The notes under the pieces: generated by a model
What the model was told of the DNA's origin: nothing
The model's input: the letters and a program-made list of their open reading frames with translations, nothing else
Database searches by the model: none
Position numbers and translations under genes: made by a program
Shown: positions 1-7,221 of the stretch, piece after piece
Numbering within the stretch: the stretch's first letter is position 1
Layout of the letters: every line of letters begins with the position of its first letter
Assembly: GCA_030727685.1 (NCBI GenBank)
Contig: JANRBC010000080.1
Location: 1 to 23,161 of the forward strand
Direction of reading: 5' to 3'
Source: Ilumatobacteraceae bacterium
Lineage (GTDB): Bacteria > Actinomycetota > Acidimicrobiia > Acidimicrobiales > Ilumatobacteraceae
DNA length: 23,161 nucleotides

Positions 1-79
1 CCAATGTCCTGTCGTAACATAGAGTGTTGAACGCGAATTTCAGATTTAAGACCCGCACAGCAAATGCCATGCGTTGCAA

Positions 80-95
80 AAGCGAATTAACGCTT
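80..95 (-). terminator. weak hairpin at the end of rpsI
   Basis: Read on the minus strand, AAGCG, a 6-base loop and CGCTT form a 5-bp stem that overlaps the rpsI stop codon and runs into a short T run. It could end or slow transcription after rpsI. The stem is short, and no stronger terminator or gene start is visible in positions 1-86, so the next gene may still be co-transcribed. Confidence 0.25.
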
Positions 96-482
96 CGTGT
101 ACTGCGGCGCTTTGCGCGCTTTTTTGAGACCGTATTTCTTGCTTTCTTTACGGCGAGAATCGCGAGTCAACAAGCCAGCCTTCTTCAAAGCCAACCGTTG
201 TGCTGGGTCGAGTTCAACAAGCGCTCGCGCAATCGCCATGCGCAACGCACCTGACTGGCCGGCAATGCCGCCACCAAAAATATCGGCGTCTACGTCGTAA
301 GTCTTCTCAGTGTTCGTAATTCTCAGTGCTTCAGTCGATGAATTGCGCTGCACTTCTGACGGAAAGTATTCGTCGAACGCACGATCATTAATTTTGACCA
401 CGCCAGTACCTGGTCGCAGTCGTGCACGACATACTGCGTTCTTACGACGACCGGTTGTTTGTGTCAATGGCTTTGTTCCCAC
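87..482 (-). CDS. rpsI: 30S ribosomal protein S9
   Basis: S9 is a small-subunit head protein whose C-terminal tail reaches the P-site tRNA. The 131-residue product has the usual length. It shows the TGRRKNAV motif near the N-terminus, an internal GGGIAGQSGA segment, and the basic C-terminal tail ending in QYTKR that is typical of the family. The start is GTG at 480-482, with an AAGGA ribosome-binding site about 8 bases upstream, and aligns with the expected N-terminus. It follows rplM with a 34-base gap, the conserved rplM-rpsI pair, so both are probably made from one transcript. No clear terminator follows it inside the window. Confidence 0.97.
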   Translation of the reverse strand: MGTKPLTQTTGRRKNAVCRARLRPGTGVVKINDRAFDEYFPSEVQRNSSTEALRITNTEKTYDVDADIFGGGIAGQSGALRMAIARALVELDPAQRLALKKAGLLTRDSRRKESKKYGLKKARKAPQYTKR

Positions 483-516
483 GAGTTGGTTCCTTTTTTT
501 ACGAATTTTCTACGAC

Positions 517-963
517 TCAGCGCGCCTTGGCATGCGCAATTTCAAAAACTTTAGGTGATTGCGCTGCATGCGGATGCTCTGCACCTGGATAAACCTGCAA
601 CTTCTTGATCATCTGTCGACCCAACGGACCTTTTGGCAACATGCCGCGAATTGAACGACGAATCGCATCACCAGGTTTTCGGTCGAGCAAATTTTGGTAA
701 GTCTCAGACTTGAGACCACCCGGATAGCCCGAATAGTCATAAACCATTTCTTTGTCTGCCTTGCCCGAGGTGAGCACGATCTTCGAAGCGTTGATAATTA
801 CGACGTGGTCACCGGTGTCCATGCTTGGTGTGTACATCGGCTTGTGTTTGCCGCGCAACAAGGTTGCGACTTCTGTGCAAAGGCGACCAAGCACCAAACC
901 TTCTGCGTCAATAATGTGCCAGGCACGCTGCACTTCGCTAGTTTTTGCTGAATAGGTACGCAT
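517..963 (-). CDS. rplM: 50S ribosomal protein L13
   Basis: L13 is an early-assembling large-subunit protein. The 148-residue product has the expected family length and the conserved core WHIIDAEGLVLGRL, the HVVIINA segment and the RGMLPKGPLGR motif. The ATG at 961-963 is chosen over an upstream in-frame ATG at 1011 because MRTYSAK is the usual N-terminus and an AAGGAA ribosome-binding site lies just upstream. The gap before it holds a promoter-like pair and hairpins (see 964-1089), which suggests rplM-rpsI can be transcribed or regulated separately from the alpha operon. Confidence 0.97.
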   Translation of the reverse strand: MRTYSAKTSEVQRAWHIIDAEGLVLGRLCTEVATLLRGKHKPMYTPSMDTGDHVVIINASKIVLTSGKADKEMVYDYSGYPGGLKSETYQNLLDRKPGDAIRRSIRGMLPKGPLGRQMIKKLQVYPGAEHPHAAQSPKVFEIAHAKAR

Positions 964-1019
964 AGAAAGTTCCTTCAAAAAATATTGCCTTGGCCAGAAT
1001 GCATTTCGCACTCGTTTTC

Positions 1020-1067
1020 ACGGCCTAGTAAGGATAGGGCCGTAGCACCCTAAATCACAATCGGCCC
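1020..1067 (-). promoter_or_regulatory. candidate promoter and leader structures of rplM-rpsI
   Basis: The 126-base gap 964-1089 between truA and rplM contains a promoter-like pair on the minus strand: TTGTGA (1055-1060), 18 bases, then TATCCT (1031-1036). The same stretch can form two competing stems. ACGGCC (minus 1043-1038 read as its complement) pairs across 1020-1043, whereas GGGCCG/CGGCCC pairs 1037-1042 with 1062-1067; both use the bases 1038-1042. A smaller CCCAT/ATGGG hairpin lies nearer truA. Autoregulation of rplM-rpsI by L13 is known in other bacteria, but whether these stems do that here is inference. The promoter and alternative-stem readings cannot both be fully right for one transcript. 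Confidence 0.4.
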
Positions 1068-1089
1068 CATGAAAATATGGGTTATTGCC

Positions 1090-1902
1090 TCATAGAAGAT
1101 CGCTCGGATACCCAACTTCGGTCAAAAACAGACCCTGCGGTGGTGCCAATTGCGAGGCTTCAGCGCGATCGCCTGAGCGAATCAGAGCCATCATGTCGCT
1201 ACTCGGCCGCTTGCGTGCGCCAATCTCGATAAAAGTGCCGACGAGTGATCGAACCATCTGATGACAAAAAGCATTTGCCCGAATGTCAAAACGAAACATC
1301 GACTCGCCGACCTCGCGCCAACTGGCTTGCATCACATAACGACGCAACGACTTCTCGCGCGCGATTTCACCCGAGCCGTCACCGGTTTCTGGCCCCTCAA
1401 GATCTGGTTCTATGTCTGGTTTTGGTCGCCGACAAAACGCCGAAAAATCATGCGTGCCGATTATCGGGTCACATGCCAACTGCATCGCATGCAGATTTAG
1501 CGGCGCTATCACATGCCACGACGAAGCAACTTTGAACGGATCAGGAAAGTCGGCGTTGTAAACGAAATATTGATAGTGACGCCAAATAGCCGAAAATCTG
1601 GCGTGAAAGTCGCTCGGTGCCCAAGCAATCTCTTTGACGATTATCTCTGGCCCGCAAAGAGAGTTCAGTTGTTTACGCAGAGTTACCAAGTCACAATCGT
1701 CGGCAATATCGCAACTAATCACCTGAGCAAGTGCATGAACACCGGCGTCAGTTCGACCAGCCGACACCAGCGGTATCGGGGTTTGAAAAATCTGTTGCAA
1801 CGCCCCGCCCAAAGTGCCAGCGACAGTTGCTACTTTCGGGTTGATCGCAAAACCGTGAAAAGGTTGCCCGTTGTAAGCAACAACCAAGCGCACCCGACGC
1901 AT
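1090..1902 (-). CDS. truA: tRNA pseudouridine(38-40) synthase TruA
   Basis: TruA converts uridines 38-40 of the tRNA anticodon arm to pseudouridine. The 270-residue product carries the family signature GRTDAGVHA around residues 49-57, with the catalytic aspartate at about residue 52. The N-terminal VAYNGQPFHGF matches the family's YDGxxFHG segment, with N in place of the usual D. The C-terminal part has the NAFCHQMVRSLVGT motif. It lies 16 bases after rplQ with no clear ribosome-binding site, so translation may depend on coupling to rplQ. The position after rplQ and before rplM is the usual actinobacterial arrangement. Confidence 0.96.
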   Translation of the reverse strand: MRRVRLVVAYNGQPFHGFAINPKVATVAGTLGGALQQIFQTPIPLVSAGRTDAGVHALAQVISCDIADDCDLVTLRKQLNSLCGPEIIVKEIAWAPSDFHARFSAIWRHYQYFVYNADFPDPFKVASSWHVIAPLNLHAMQLACDPIIGTHDFSAFCRRPKPDIEPDLEGPETGDGSGEIAREKSLRRYVMQASWREVGESMFRFDIRANAFCHQMVRSLVGTFIEIGARKRPSSDMMALIRSGDRAEASQLAPPQGLFLTEVGYPSDLL

Positions 1903-1918
1903 CGGTTTTATAGTTTGG

Positions 1919-2290
1919 CTAGATCAGTTCGATGCGCGCCATTGGGGCGTTGTCGCCATGGCGTGGACCAAGCTTCATGATTCGCAAGTATCCACCATTT
2001 CGCTCCAAGTATCTTGGGGCGACGACGTTGACAAGTTTGTTTGTCATTTCTTTGTCGCGCAAATAGCTCTGAATTTGACGAATGCGGTGCACACGCATCG
2101 GGCTTGTGCCCTGAGCTTTTTTCGCTTTAGTGATCAACTTTTCGGCGATCGGTCGAAGTGCTTTTGCCTTCGACTCAGTCGTCACAATGCCTTCAGCAGC
2201 AAACAACGATGAAGCCAAGTTGGCCATCATCAATCGTTCGTGCGACGAGCTGCCACCGTAACTTGGTCCGCGGCGTGGTCTTCCTGGCAT
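1919..2290 (-). CDS. rplQ: 50S ribosomal protein L17
   Basis: L17 binds near the peptide exit tunnel of the 50S subunit. The 123-residue product is a bacterial short-form L17, with the N-terminal motif MPGRPRRGPSYGGSSSHERLMMAN and the conserved LITKAKKA and PRxxDNAPMARIEL-like C-terminus (here PRHGDNAPMARIELI). Many actinobacterial L17 proteins have a long acidic or Ala-rich tail; this one ends without it. It starts at ATG with GGGAG about 11 bases upstream and follows rpoA by 42 bases, the standard end of the alpha operon. Confidence 0.97.
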   Translation of the reverse strand: MPGRPRRGPSYGGSSSHERLMMANLASSLFAAEGIVTTESKAKALRPIAEKLITKAKKAQGTSPMRVHRIRQIQSYLRDKEMTNKLVNVVAPRYLERNGGYLRIMKLGPRHGDNAPMARIELI

Positions 2291-2332
2291 ATTAAATCGT
2301 CTCCCTTATCTAATTCGTTTTAAAACAGTCGC

Positions 2333-3265
2333 TCAAACTCGCAGTGAAAGTCCGCGCTCGTCAAGCTTTTGCTTGATCTCGTCGAGGCTCTTCTGACCAA
2401 AGTTCGTGATATTCATCAGGTCTTCTTCTGAGCGAGTCAGCAACTCGCCGATCGTATTGACCTGACCGCGCTTCAAGCAGTTGCGTGGGCGCTCTGACAA
2501 GTCAAGATCTTCGATCGGCATGTCAAGGTCGCCAGTGCCACTTGAATAACCCGAAACTTCACCAAGCTCAAGAGCAACCGGTTCAGCAGTGAGGTTGGCA
2601 ACAAGATCAACAAGTGATCGCAGTGTCGCACCGGCCGATGCAAGAGCATCAACTGGCGCAATCGAACCGTCTGTCTCAATGTCGAGAATCAGGTTGTCAT
2701 AGTTTGTCGACTGCTCAACGCGTGTCGGCACAACTTCGAAAGTCACGCGACGAATCGGCGAAAAAATCGCGTCGATCGGGATGATGCCAATTGTCTTGCG
2801 AGCACCATCGCGGTCGGATGACATATAACCCTTGCCCTGCTCAACTGTAAGTTCAAACACGAGTTTGCCCTTGGCTGAAAGCGTGGCGATCTTCTGCGAC
2901 TTATTGAGAATCTCTACTTCTGGTGGACATTGAATGTCGCCAGCAGTGAGCTCCATCGGGCCCTTCGCATCGACGCTCAGAACAACTGGGTCGCTTGAAG
3001 TTGACTGCAACACGATGTCTTTCAAGTTGAGGATGATTTCAGTTACATCTTGTGTAACACCCTCGATCGTGTCGAATTCGTGCAAGGCTGACTCGAACTT
3101 GACCGAAACAATCGCTGCACCAGGTATCGACGACAGCAACATTCGGCGCAACGAGTTGCCGATTGTGTGACCGAGACCTGGCTCGAGTGGACCAACCGAA
3201 AACTTCTGGCGGTTGTTTTCTGGTGAGCCGATTGGTTCGACCGTTGGGCGCTGGATTACAAGCAT
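2333..3265 (-). CDS. rpoA: DNA-directed RNA polymerase alpha subunit
   Basis: RpoA forms the dimer on which beta and beta' assemble and contacts promoter UP elements and activators. The 310-residue product has the N-terminal assembly domain (about 1-230) with GPLEPGLGHTIGNSLRRMLLSSIPGAA, an acidic linker, and a C-terminal helix-hairpin-helix domain (about 250-305) with RNCLKRGQVNTIGELL and the NFGQKSLDEIK motif. Length is slightly short for the family because the tail after the C-terminal domain is only a few residues. ATG is preceded by a strong AGAGGAGA ribosome-binding site. It sits between rpsD and rplQ as in most bacteria. Confidence 0.98.
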   Translation of the reverse strand: MLVIQRPTVEPIGSPENNRQKFSVGPLEPGLGHTIGNSLRRMLLSSIPGAAIVSVKFESALHEFDTIEGVTQDVTEIILNLKDIVLQSTSSDPVVLSVDAKGPMELTAGDIQCPPEVEILNKSQKIATLSAKGKLVFELTVEQGKGYMSSDRDGARKTIGIIPIDAIFSPIRRVTFEVVPTRVEQSTNYDNLILDIETDGSIAPVDALASAGATLRSLVDLVANLTAEPVALELGEVSGYSSGTGDLDMPIEDLDLSERPRNCLKRGQVNTIGELLTRSEEDLMNITNFGQKSLDEIKQKLDERGLSLRV

Positions 3266-3295
3266 GATTTCTCCTCTTACCGTTATTTACTGGGG

Positions 3296-3913
3296 TTACT
3301 TCGAATAAAGCTCAACGATTAATTGTTCTCGCACAGGCACATCGATTTGCTCGCGCACCGGCAACTCACGCACGGTGACTTGCTTGCCGGCTTCGGCAAC
3401 ATCAAGCCACGCCACAACCTTGCGGTCGAGGGTGTCAATGTTGTGCTGAATGACGATCATGTTGCTGCCCTTTGTCGACAGCGTGACGACTTCGCCTTTT
3501 TGCAATGTGTATGACGGAATATCAACGCGCTTGCCGTCAACTTTGACCAAGCCGTGACTCACAAATTGGCGCGCTTGCGGACGAGATGCTGCCCAACCTG
3601 CACGATAAACCACGTTGTCAAGGCGCAACTCTAAAAGGCGCAACAGGTTTTCACCGGTTGGGCCAGTCAGACGAACTGACCTCTTATATAGGTTGCGAAA
3701 TTGACGCTCAAGCAGACCATAAATGAACTTCGCCTTCTGCTTTTCTTGCATCTGTGCGAGATATTCGCTGCCTGCACCCTTGCGGCGTGAACGACCGTGG
3801 TGACCCGGCGGAAACGGGCGGCGCTCAAGAGCCTTTGAGCCCTTGGTGTTTTCAAACACATTTACGCCAAGTCGGCGCGAGATGCGAACTTTAGGACCTG
3901 TATAACGAGCCAT
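3296..3913 (-). CDS. rpsD: 30S ribosomal protein S4 (cysteine-free form)
   Basis: S4 nucleates assembly of the 30S body and helps form the mRNA entry site. The 205-residue product has the N-terminal RYTGPKVRISRRLG, the long central helix region and the S4 RNA-binding domain RLDNVVYRAGWAASRPQARQFVSHGLVKVDG at about 95-130. It has no cysteine at all, so it is the zinc-free form, unlike S14 and L36 in this window, which keep their zinc ligands. It begins 3 bases after the rpsK stop and is followed by rpoA. In some bacteria S4 is the repressor of this operon; no leader resembling that is evident here. Confidence 0.98.
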   Translation of the reverse strand: MARYTGPKVRISRRLGVNVFENTKGSKALERRPFPPGHHGRSRRKGAGSEYLAQMQEKQKAKFIYGLLERQFRNLYKRSVRLTGPTGENLLRLLELRLDNVVYRAGWAASRPQARQFVSHGLVKVDGKRVDIPSYTLQKGEVVTLSTKGSNMIVIQHNIDTLDRKVVAWLDVAEAGKQVTVRELPVREQIDVPVREQLIVELYSK

Positions 3914-3916
3914 GAC

Positions 3917-4312
3917 TTATGGTCGCTTTCTCTTTGGTTGACGGCACCCGTTGTGCGGCACCGGTGAAAGATCTTTGATGCCCGAAACTTCGATGCCAAG
4001 GTTTTGAATCTGACGCAACGCAGTATCGCGACCCGAACCCGGGCCCTTAACGTGCACTTCTGCGCGACGAAGGCCAAGTTCCATTGCTGCGCGTCCGGCT
4101 TTTTCTGCGGCCATTTGTGCGGCGAATGGTGTCGACTTTCGCGAACCACTAAAGCCAACGCCACCAGATGATGCCCACGAAATTACGTTGCCTTCGGTGT
4201 CGGTTACCGAAACAATCGTGTTGTTAAAGGTGCTCTTGATGTGGACAATGCCTGATGAAACATTGCGACGCTCGCGCTTGCGCTTGCGACTTCCTGGTTT
4301 TGCTTCAGCCAT
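3917..4312 (-). CDS. rpsK: 30S ribosomal protein S11
   Basis: S11 lies on the platform of the 30S subunit near the mRNA exit and E site. The 131-residue product has the usual length and the conserved segments GIVHIKSTFNNTIVSVTD, GNVISWASSGGVGFSGSRKSTPFAAQ, and the C-terminal motif PHNGCRQPKRKR. The N-terminus is short and basic (KPGSRKRKRERR). The start codon is 2 bases after the rpsM stop, so the two are very likely translationally coupled. It belongs to the alpha operon block rpsM-rpsK-rpsD-rpoA-rplQ. Confidence 0.98.
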   Translation of the reverse strand: MAEAKPGSRKRKRERRNVSSGIVHIKSTFNNTIVSVTDTEGNVISWASSGGVGFSGSRKSTPFAAQMAAEKAGRAAMELGLRRAEVHVKGPGSGRDTALRQIQNLGIEVSGIKDLSPVPHNGCRQPKRKRP

Positions 4313-4314
4313 GA

Positions 4315-4695
4315 TTACTTCCTAACTGCGATCTTCTTATTGGCGACTGTTTTCTTCGGGCCTTTTCGGGTGCGCGCATTTGTGTGCGTGCGCTGACCAC
4401 GAACTGGCAAACCTTTGCGATGTCGAGTGCCCTGGTACGAGCCAATCTCGATCTTGCGCTTGATGTCAGACTGCACGTTGCGGCGACGATCACCCTCTAC
4501 GCTCAAGTTGTTTTCGATGAACATACGAATCTTGTTGACCTCTGAGTCGGTGAGATCACGAACTCGAGTACTCGGGTTAACGCCGGTCTCATCGCAAAGT
4601 TTCTTCGCTGTCACTCGACCAATGCCGAATATATATGTCAAACCAATTTCAAGGCGCTTCTCGCGCGGAATGTCGACTCCAGAAATACGTGCCAT
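4315..4695 (-). CDS. rpsM: 30S ribosomal protein S13
   Basis: S13 sits in the 30S head, contacts the P-site tRNA and makes the intersubunit bridges to 23S rRNA and L5. The 126-residue product opens with MARISGVDIPREKRLEIGLT, has the helix-hairpin-helix segment TYIFGIGRVTAKKLC and the RGQRTHTNARTRKGPKKT motif near the C-terminus. The basic tail (VANKKIAVRK) is normal. It follows rpmJ by 14 bases and opens the rpsM-rpsK-rpsD block. Confidence 0.98.
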   Translation of the reverse strand: MARISGVDIPREKRLEIGLTYIFGIGRVTAKKLCDETGVNPSTRVRDLTDSEVNKIRMFIENNLSVEGDRRRNVQSDIKRKIEIGSYQGTRHRKGLPVRGQRTHTNARTRKGPKKTVANKKIAVRK

Positions 4696-4709
4696 TTTGT
4701 CTCTCTCGC

Positions 4710-4823
4710 TCAGCCTTGACGTTGCTTATGGCGTGGGTTTTCGCAGATAACCATTACGCGGCTGTGCCGACGGATGATCTTGCACTTCTCACAAATTTTT
4801 TTAACGCTGGTTCTTACTTTCAC
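4710..4823 (-). CDS. rpmJ: 50S ribosomal protein L36 (zinc-binding form)
   Basis: This very small gene was found by translating the gap between infA and rpsM on the minus strand. The 37-residue product begins MKVRTSVKKICEKCKIIRR and ends with ENPRHKQRQG, an almost canonical L36. It keeps the zinc ligands C11, C14, C27 and H32. The start is GTG at 4821-4823, with AAAGG about 6 bases upstream; that site overlaps the infA stop region. The order infA-rpmJ-rpsM is conserved across many bacteria. L36 stabilises 23S rRNA near the GTPase region of the 50S subunit. Confidence 0.97.
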   Translation of the reverse strand: MKVRTSVKKICEKCKIIRRHSRVMVICENPRHKQRQG

Positions 4824-4832
4824 AGCACGCCT

Positions 4833-5057
4833 TTATTTAAATCGATATGTAATACGACCTCTTGTGAGGTCATACGGTGTTAGCTCTACTTGCACTTTGT
4901 CGCCAGGAAGAATTCGAATGTAATTCATTCGCATCTTTCCTGAAATATGAGCTAAAACCGTGTGTCCGTTTTCTAACTCAACTCGAAACATTGCGTTAGG
5001 TAGGGATTCAGTAATCTTGCCTTCCAGCACGATTGCATCTTCCTTATTTTTGGGCAA
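4833..5057 (-). CDS. infA: translation initiation factor IF-1
   Basis: IF-1 binds the A site of the 30S subunit during initiation and works with IF-2 and IF-3. The 74-residue product is an S1/OB-fold protein with the near-invariant EDAIVLEGKITESLPNAMF, HISGKMRMNYIRILPGDKV and ELTPYDLTRGRITYR segments. The start is a rare TTG at 5055-5057, supported by GGAGA about 6 bases upstream and by alignment with the family N-terminus; the residues before EDA (PKNK) are slightly longer than usual. It is preceded by a stable hairpin (5094-5119) in the gap after adk. The gene map, usual between adk and infA in actinobacteria, is not here. Confidence 0.97.
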   Translation of the reverse strand: MPKNKEDAIVLEGKITESLPNAMFRVELENGHTVLAHISGKMRMNYIRILPGDKVQVELTPYDLTRGRITYRFK

Positions 5058-5093
5058 AATTTCTCCGAACGGATTTGGTTTTTTCTCTTATTA

Positions 5094-5119
5094 CCCGGCG
5101 GTCCGAAGACCGTTTAGGG
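5094..5119 (-). promoter_or_regulatory. UUCG-tetraloop hairpin between adk and infA
   Basis: Read on the minus strand, CGGTC-TTCG-GACCG (5099-5112) is a 5-bp stem closed by a C(UUCG)G loop, a very stable RNA form. CCC and GGG outside it (to 5119 and 5094) could extend the stem across a short internal loop. No T run follows, so it is not a standard intrinsic terminator. It could shield the 3' end of the adk transcript, act in RNA processing, or cause partial termination. Confidence 0.5.
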
Positions 5120-5131
5120 CGACTAGTTAGG

Positions 5132-5794
5132 CTATCGGCGCAGGCCAGTTTCAACCACTGTTTTTATGCGATCAAACACCTGATCTGGCGAACCTAAGCC
5201 GTCAACCACGTGCAGAGATCCCCGTCCCTGATAGTAAGAAATCAACGGCGCCGTCAGGGTCTCATAGACATCTAAACGCTTATTTATCGCTGCTGACGAA
5301 TCATCAGTTCTCTGAACTACTGCCCCGCCACACTGTTGGCAATTCCATGGGCTCGACTCGTTGCCAGTCGCTGTATAAATAGCGTCGCAACGTTCGCAAG
5401 TTCTGCGCGAAGAAAGCCGACCTACAACAATTTCACGGGCAACGTCAAGGTCAATCACAAAACCAACAGGTCGTGTTTGGGTTAGTGCGTCAAAGGCAGT
5501 GGCCTGACCAATCGTGCGCGGAAAACCATCGAGCACAAAACCCGCAGTTCTTGCATCTTCTTGTCCGATTCGACCCTGAACTAGCGAGACCATTAAGTCA
5601 TCATCTACTAATTCGCCGCGATCTAAAACTGCTCTGGCTGAGCGACCCACGACTGAATCTTGTTTTACGGCGTTGCGCAACATCTCACCTGTCGAAATAT
5701 GTGGCACTTCAAAATATTTTGCAAGCCGAGCACTTTGAGTGCCTTTGCCGGCGCCTTGGCGACCGAACATGATTATTCTCACTCCAGCACTCAT
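5132..5794 (-). CDS. adk: adenylate kinase (zinc LID type)
   Basis: Adenylate kinase interconverts ATP + AMP and 2 ADP in the cytoplasm. The 220-residue product has the P-loop GRQGAGKGT at 11-19 (the usual family form is GxPGAGKGT, so Q at position 13 is a mild departure), DGFPRT at 89-94, and RTDD at 162-165. The LID carries four cysteines, C133, C136, C152 and C155, in a CxxC...CxxC pattern, which marks the long zinc-binding form. The ATG at 5794 gives MSAGVRII; a GTG at residue 5 would give a more typical short N-terminus and is a possible alternative, but neither has a strong ribosome-binding site. It follows secY by 60 bases, as is usual. Confidence 0.96.
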   Translation of the reverse strand: MSAGVRIIMFGRQGAGKGTQSARLAKYFEVPHISTGEMLRNAVKQDSVVGRSARAVLDRGELVDDDLMVSLVQGRIGQEDARTAGFVLDGFPRTIGQATAFDALTQTRPVGFVIDLDVAREIVVGRLSSRRTCERCDAIYTATGNESSPWNCQQCGGAVVQRTDDSSAAINKRLDVYETLTAPLISYYQGRGSLHVVDGLGSPDQVFDRIKTVVETGLRR

Positions 5795-5854
5795 GAGTTT
5801 TTTAATCCGATCCTGTGGCCAATAAAAATTTGTTCGAAGTTAGATGACTCGAAA

Positions 5855-7174
5855 TTATTGCTTAAGGAAACCTTCGTAATTGCGTTGCATCAGCTGACTG
5901 TCAATCTGACGCATCAGCTCTAAGGCAACACCAACTGCGATCAACACTGTGGTGCCAGCAAATGGAAACGAAGTCACGTTGCCGACCCACAAAACGATGT
6001 AGGGCAAAATTGCAATCACCGCTACGAACATCGCGCCGGGCAATGTGATGCGATTGACAGTCTTGGTCAAGAATGATTCGGTCTGCTGACCAGGTCGAAT
6101 ACCAGGAATAAACCCGCCCTGCTTGCGCAACTGATCTGCTTGTCTCATCGGGTTGAATGCAATCGAGTTATAAAAATATGCAAATGCGATAATCAACAAA
6201 GCGAAAACTGTGACGTACAAAAGGTTTTGGCTATTGATCAAGTATTGATCAACAAAGCGAGCAATCGAGCCACGCCAGCCTTCGCCACTGCCCAACATGT
6301 TTGACATCAAGACTGGCAACAACAAAACCGAACTCGCGAAAATGATCGGCACCACACCCGACTGATTGACCTTCAACGGAATATAAGTATTTTGCCCGCC
6401 GTACATTTTGCGACCTACGACACGTTTTGCAAATTGCACCGGCAATCTTCGCTGGCCCAACTCAACGCGTACAACAGCAAGAATGATTGCAAGTGTTAGC
6501 GCGACCAAAATGACAAACACCAAAGTTTTACGGGTTTGCAGCAACGAGTAATAGCTGTATGGCAAATCGCTGACAACTGATGCAAAAATAACCATCGACA
6601 TACCGTTGCCGATGCCTCGCTGACTAATAAGTTCGCCAAGCCACATCAACAATGCCGTGCCCGCAACCAATGACGGAATCACCAACAGGGCTCTTGGCAT
6701 GAACGGGTCAAGCAGCACGACGTCTGGCGCCTGCGTGCTCGCACCAAAAAATGCAGAACCGCGACCTTGTCCAAAAATGAATGTAAGGCCAGCGCCTTGC
6801 AAAGTCGCAATGCCAATAGCTACATAGCGAGTCCATTGAGTTATCTTGCGTTGACCTGTCGCGCCTTCTTGCTGCCACTGCTCAAGTTTCGGAATTACGA
6901 CAGTCAAAACCTGCATGATGATGCTCGACGTAATGTACGGCATGATACCGAGCGCAAAAATCGAGAAACTGCCGAACGCACCACCCGAGAACAAGTTCAA
7001 GAAACCAAGCGCACCTTGCGATTTTGAAGCTTCACGCAACTGACTGACTGCCTGCGCGTCAACACCGGGCGCTCGTAACGAAACACCCAGTCGATAGATA
7101 AGCAACATCGCCAACGTGAACAAAATCTTGTTGCGAAGTTCTGTGACCTTAAAAATGTTGCCGATTTTTGACAC
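5855..7174 (-). CDS. secY: protein translocase channel subunit SecY
   Basis: SecY is the pore of the SecYEG channel in the cytoplasmic membrane. The 439-residue product has about ten hydrophobic segments, the first at about 17-31 (ILFTLAMLLIYRLGV), the plug-like GGAFGSFSIFALGIMPYITSSII region near 65-86, the GIGNGMS motif around 185-191, and the late loop RKQGGFIPGIRPGQQT. Start is GTG at 7172-7174, with GAGG about 7 bases upstream. It lies 47 bases after rplO, the classic end of the spc operon, and before adk. No separate promoter for adk is evident. Confidence 0.98.
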   Translation of the reverse strand: MSKIGNIFKVTELRNKILFTLAMLLIYRLGVSLRAPGVDAQAVSQLREASKSQGALGFLNLFSGGAFGSFSIFALGIMPYITSSIIMQVLTVVIPKLEQWQQEGATGQRKITQWTRYVAIGIATLQGAGLTFIFGQGRGSAFFGASTQAPDVVLLDPFMPRALLVIPSLVAGTALLMWLGELISQRGIGNGMSMVIFASVVSDLPYSYYSLLQTRKTLVFVILVALTLAIILAVVRVELGQRRLPVQFAKRVVGRKMYGGQNTYIPLKVNQSGVVPIIFASSVLLLPVLMSNMLGSGEGWRGSIARFVDQYLINSQNLLYVTVFALLIIAFAYFYNSIAFNPMRQADQLRKQGGFIPGIRPGQQTESFLTKTVNRITLPGAMFVAVIAILPYIVLWVGNVTSFPFAGTTVLIAVGVALELMRQIDSQLMQRNYEGFLKQ

Positions 7175-7221
7175 GTTTTTACCTCGATGTTTTTACTAGA
7201 AGCAGGCCCATGCGAACTGTA

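Noticed and set aside
1..20. ATG on the minus strand at 18-20 reading out of the window as a possible glmM start
   Set aside because: There is no ribosome-binding site, and the few residues (MLRQDI) do not match the GlmM start or any family I know.
1513..1980. 155-residue plus-strand open frame
   Set aside because: It lies antisense over truA and rplQ, with no start signal or family match; it is a by-product of codon use.
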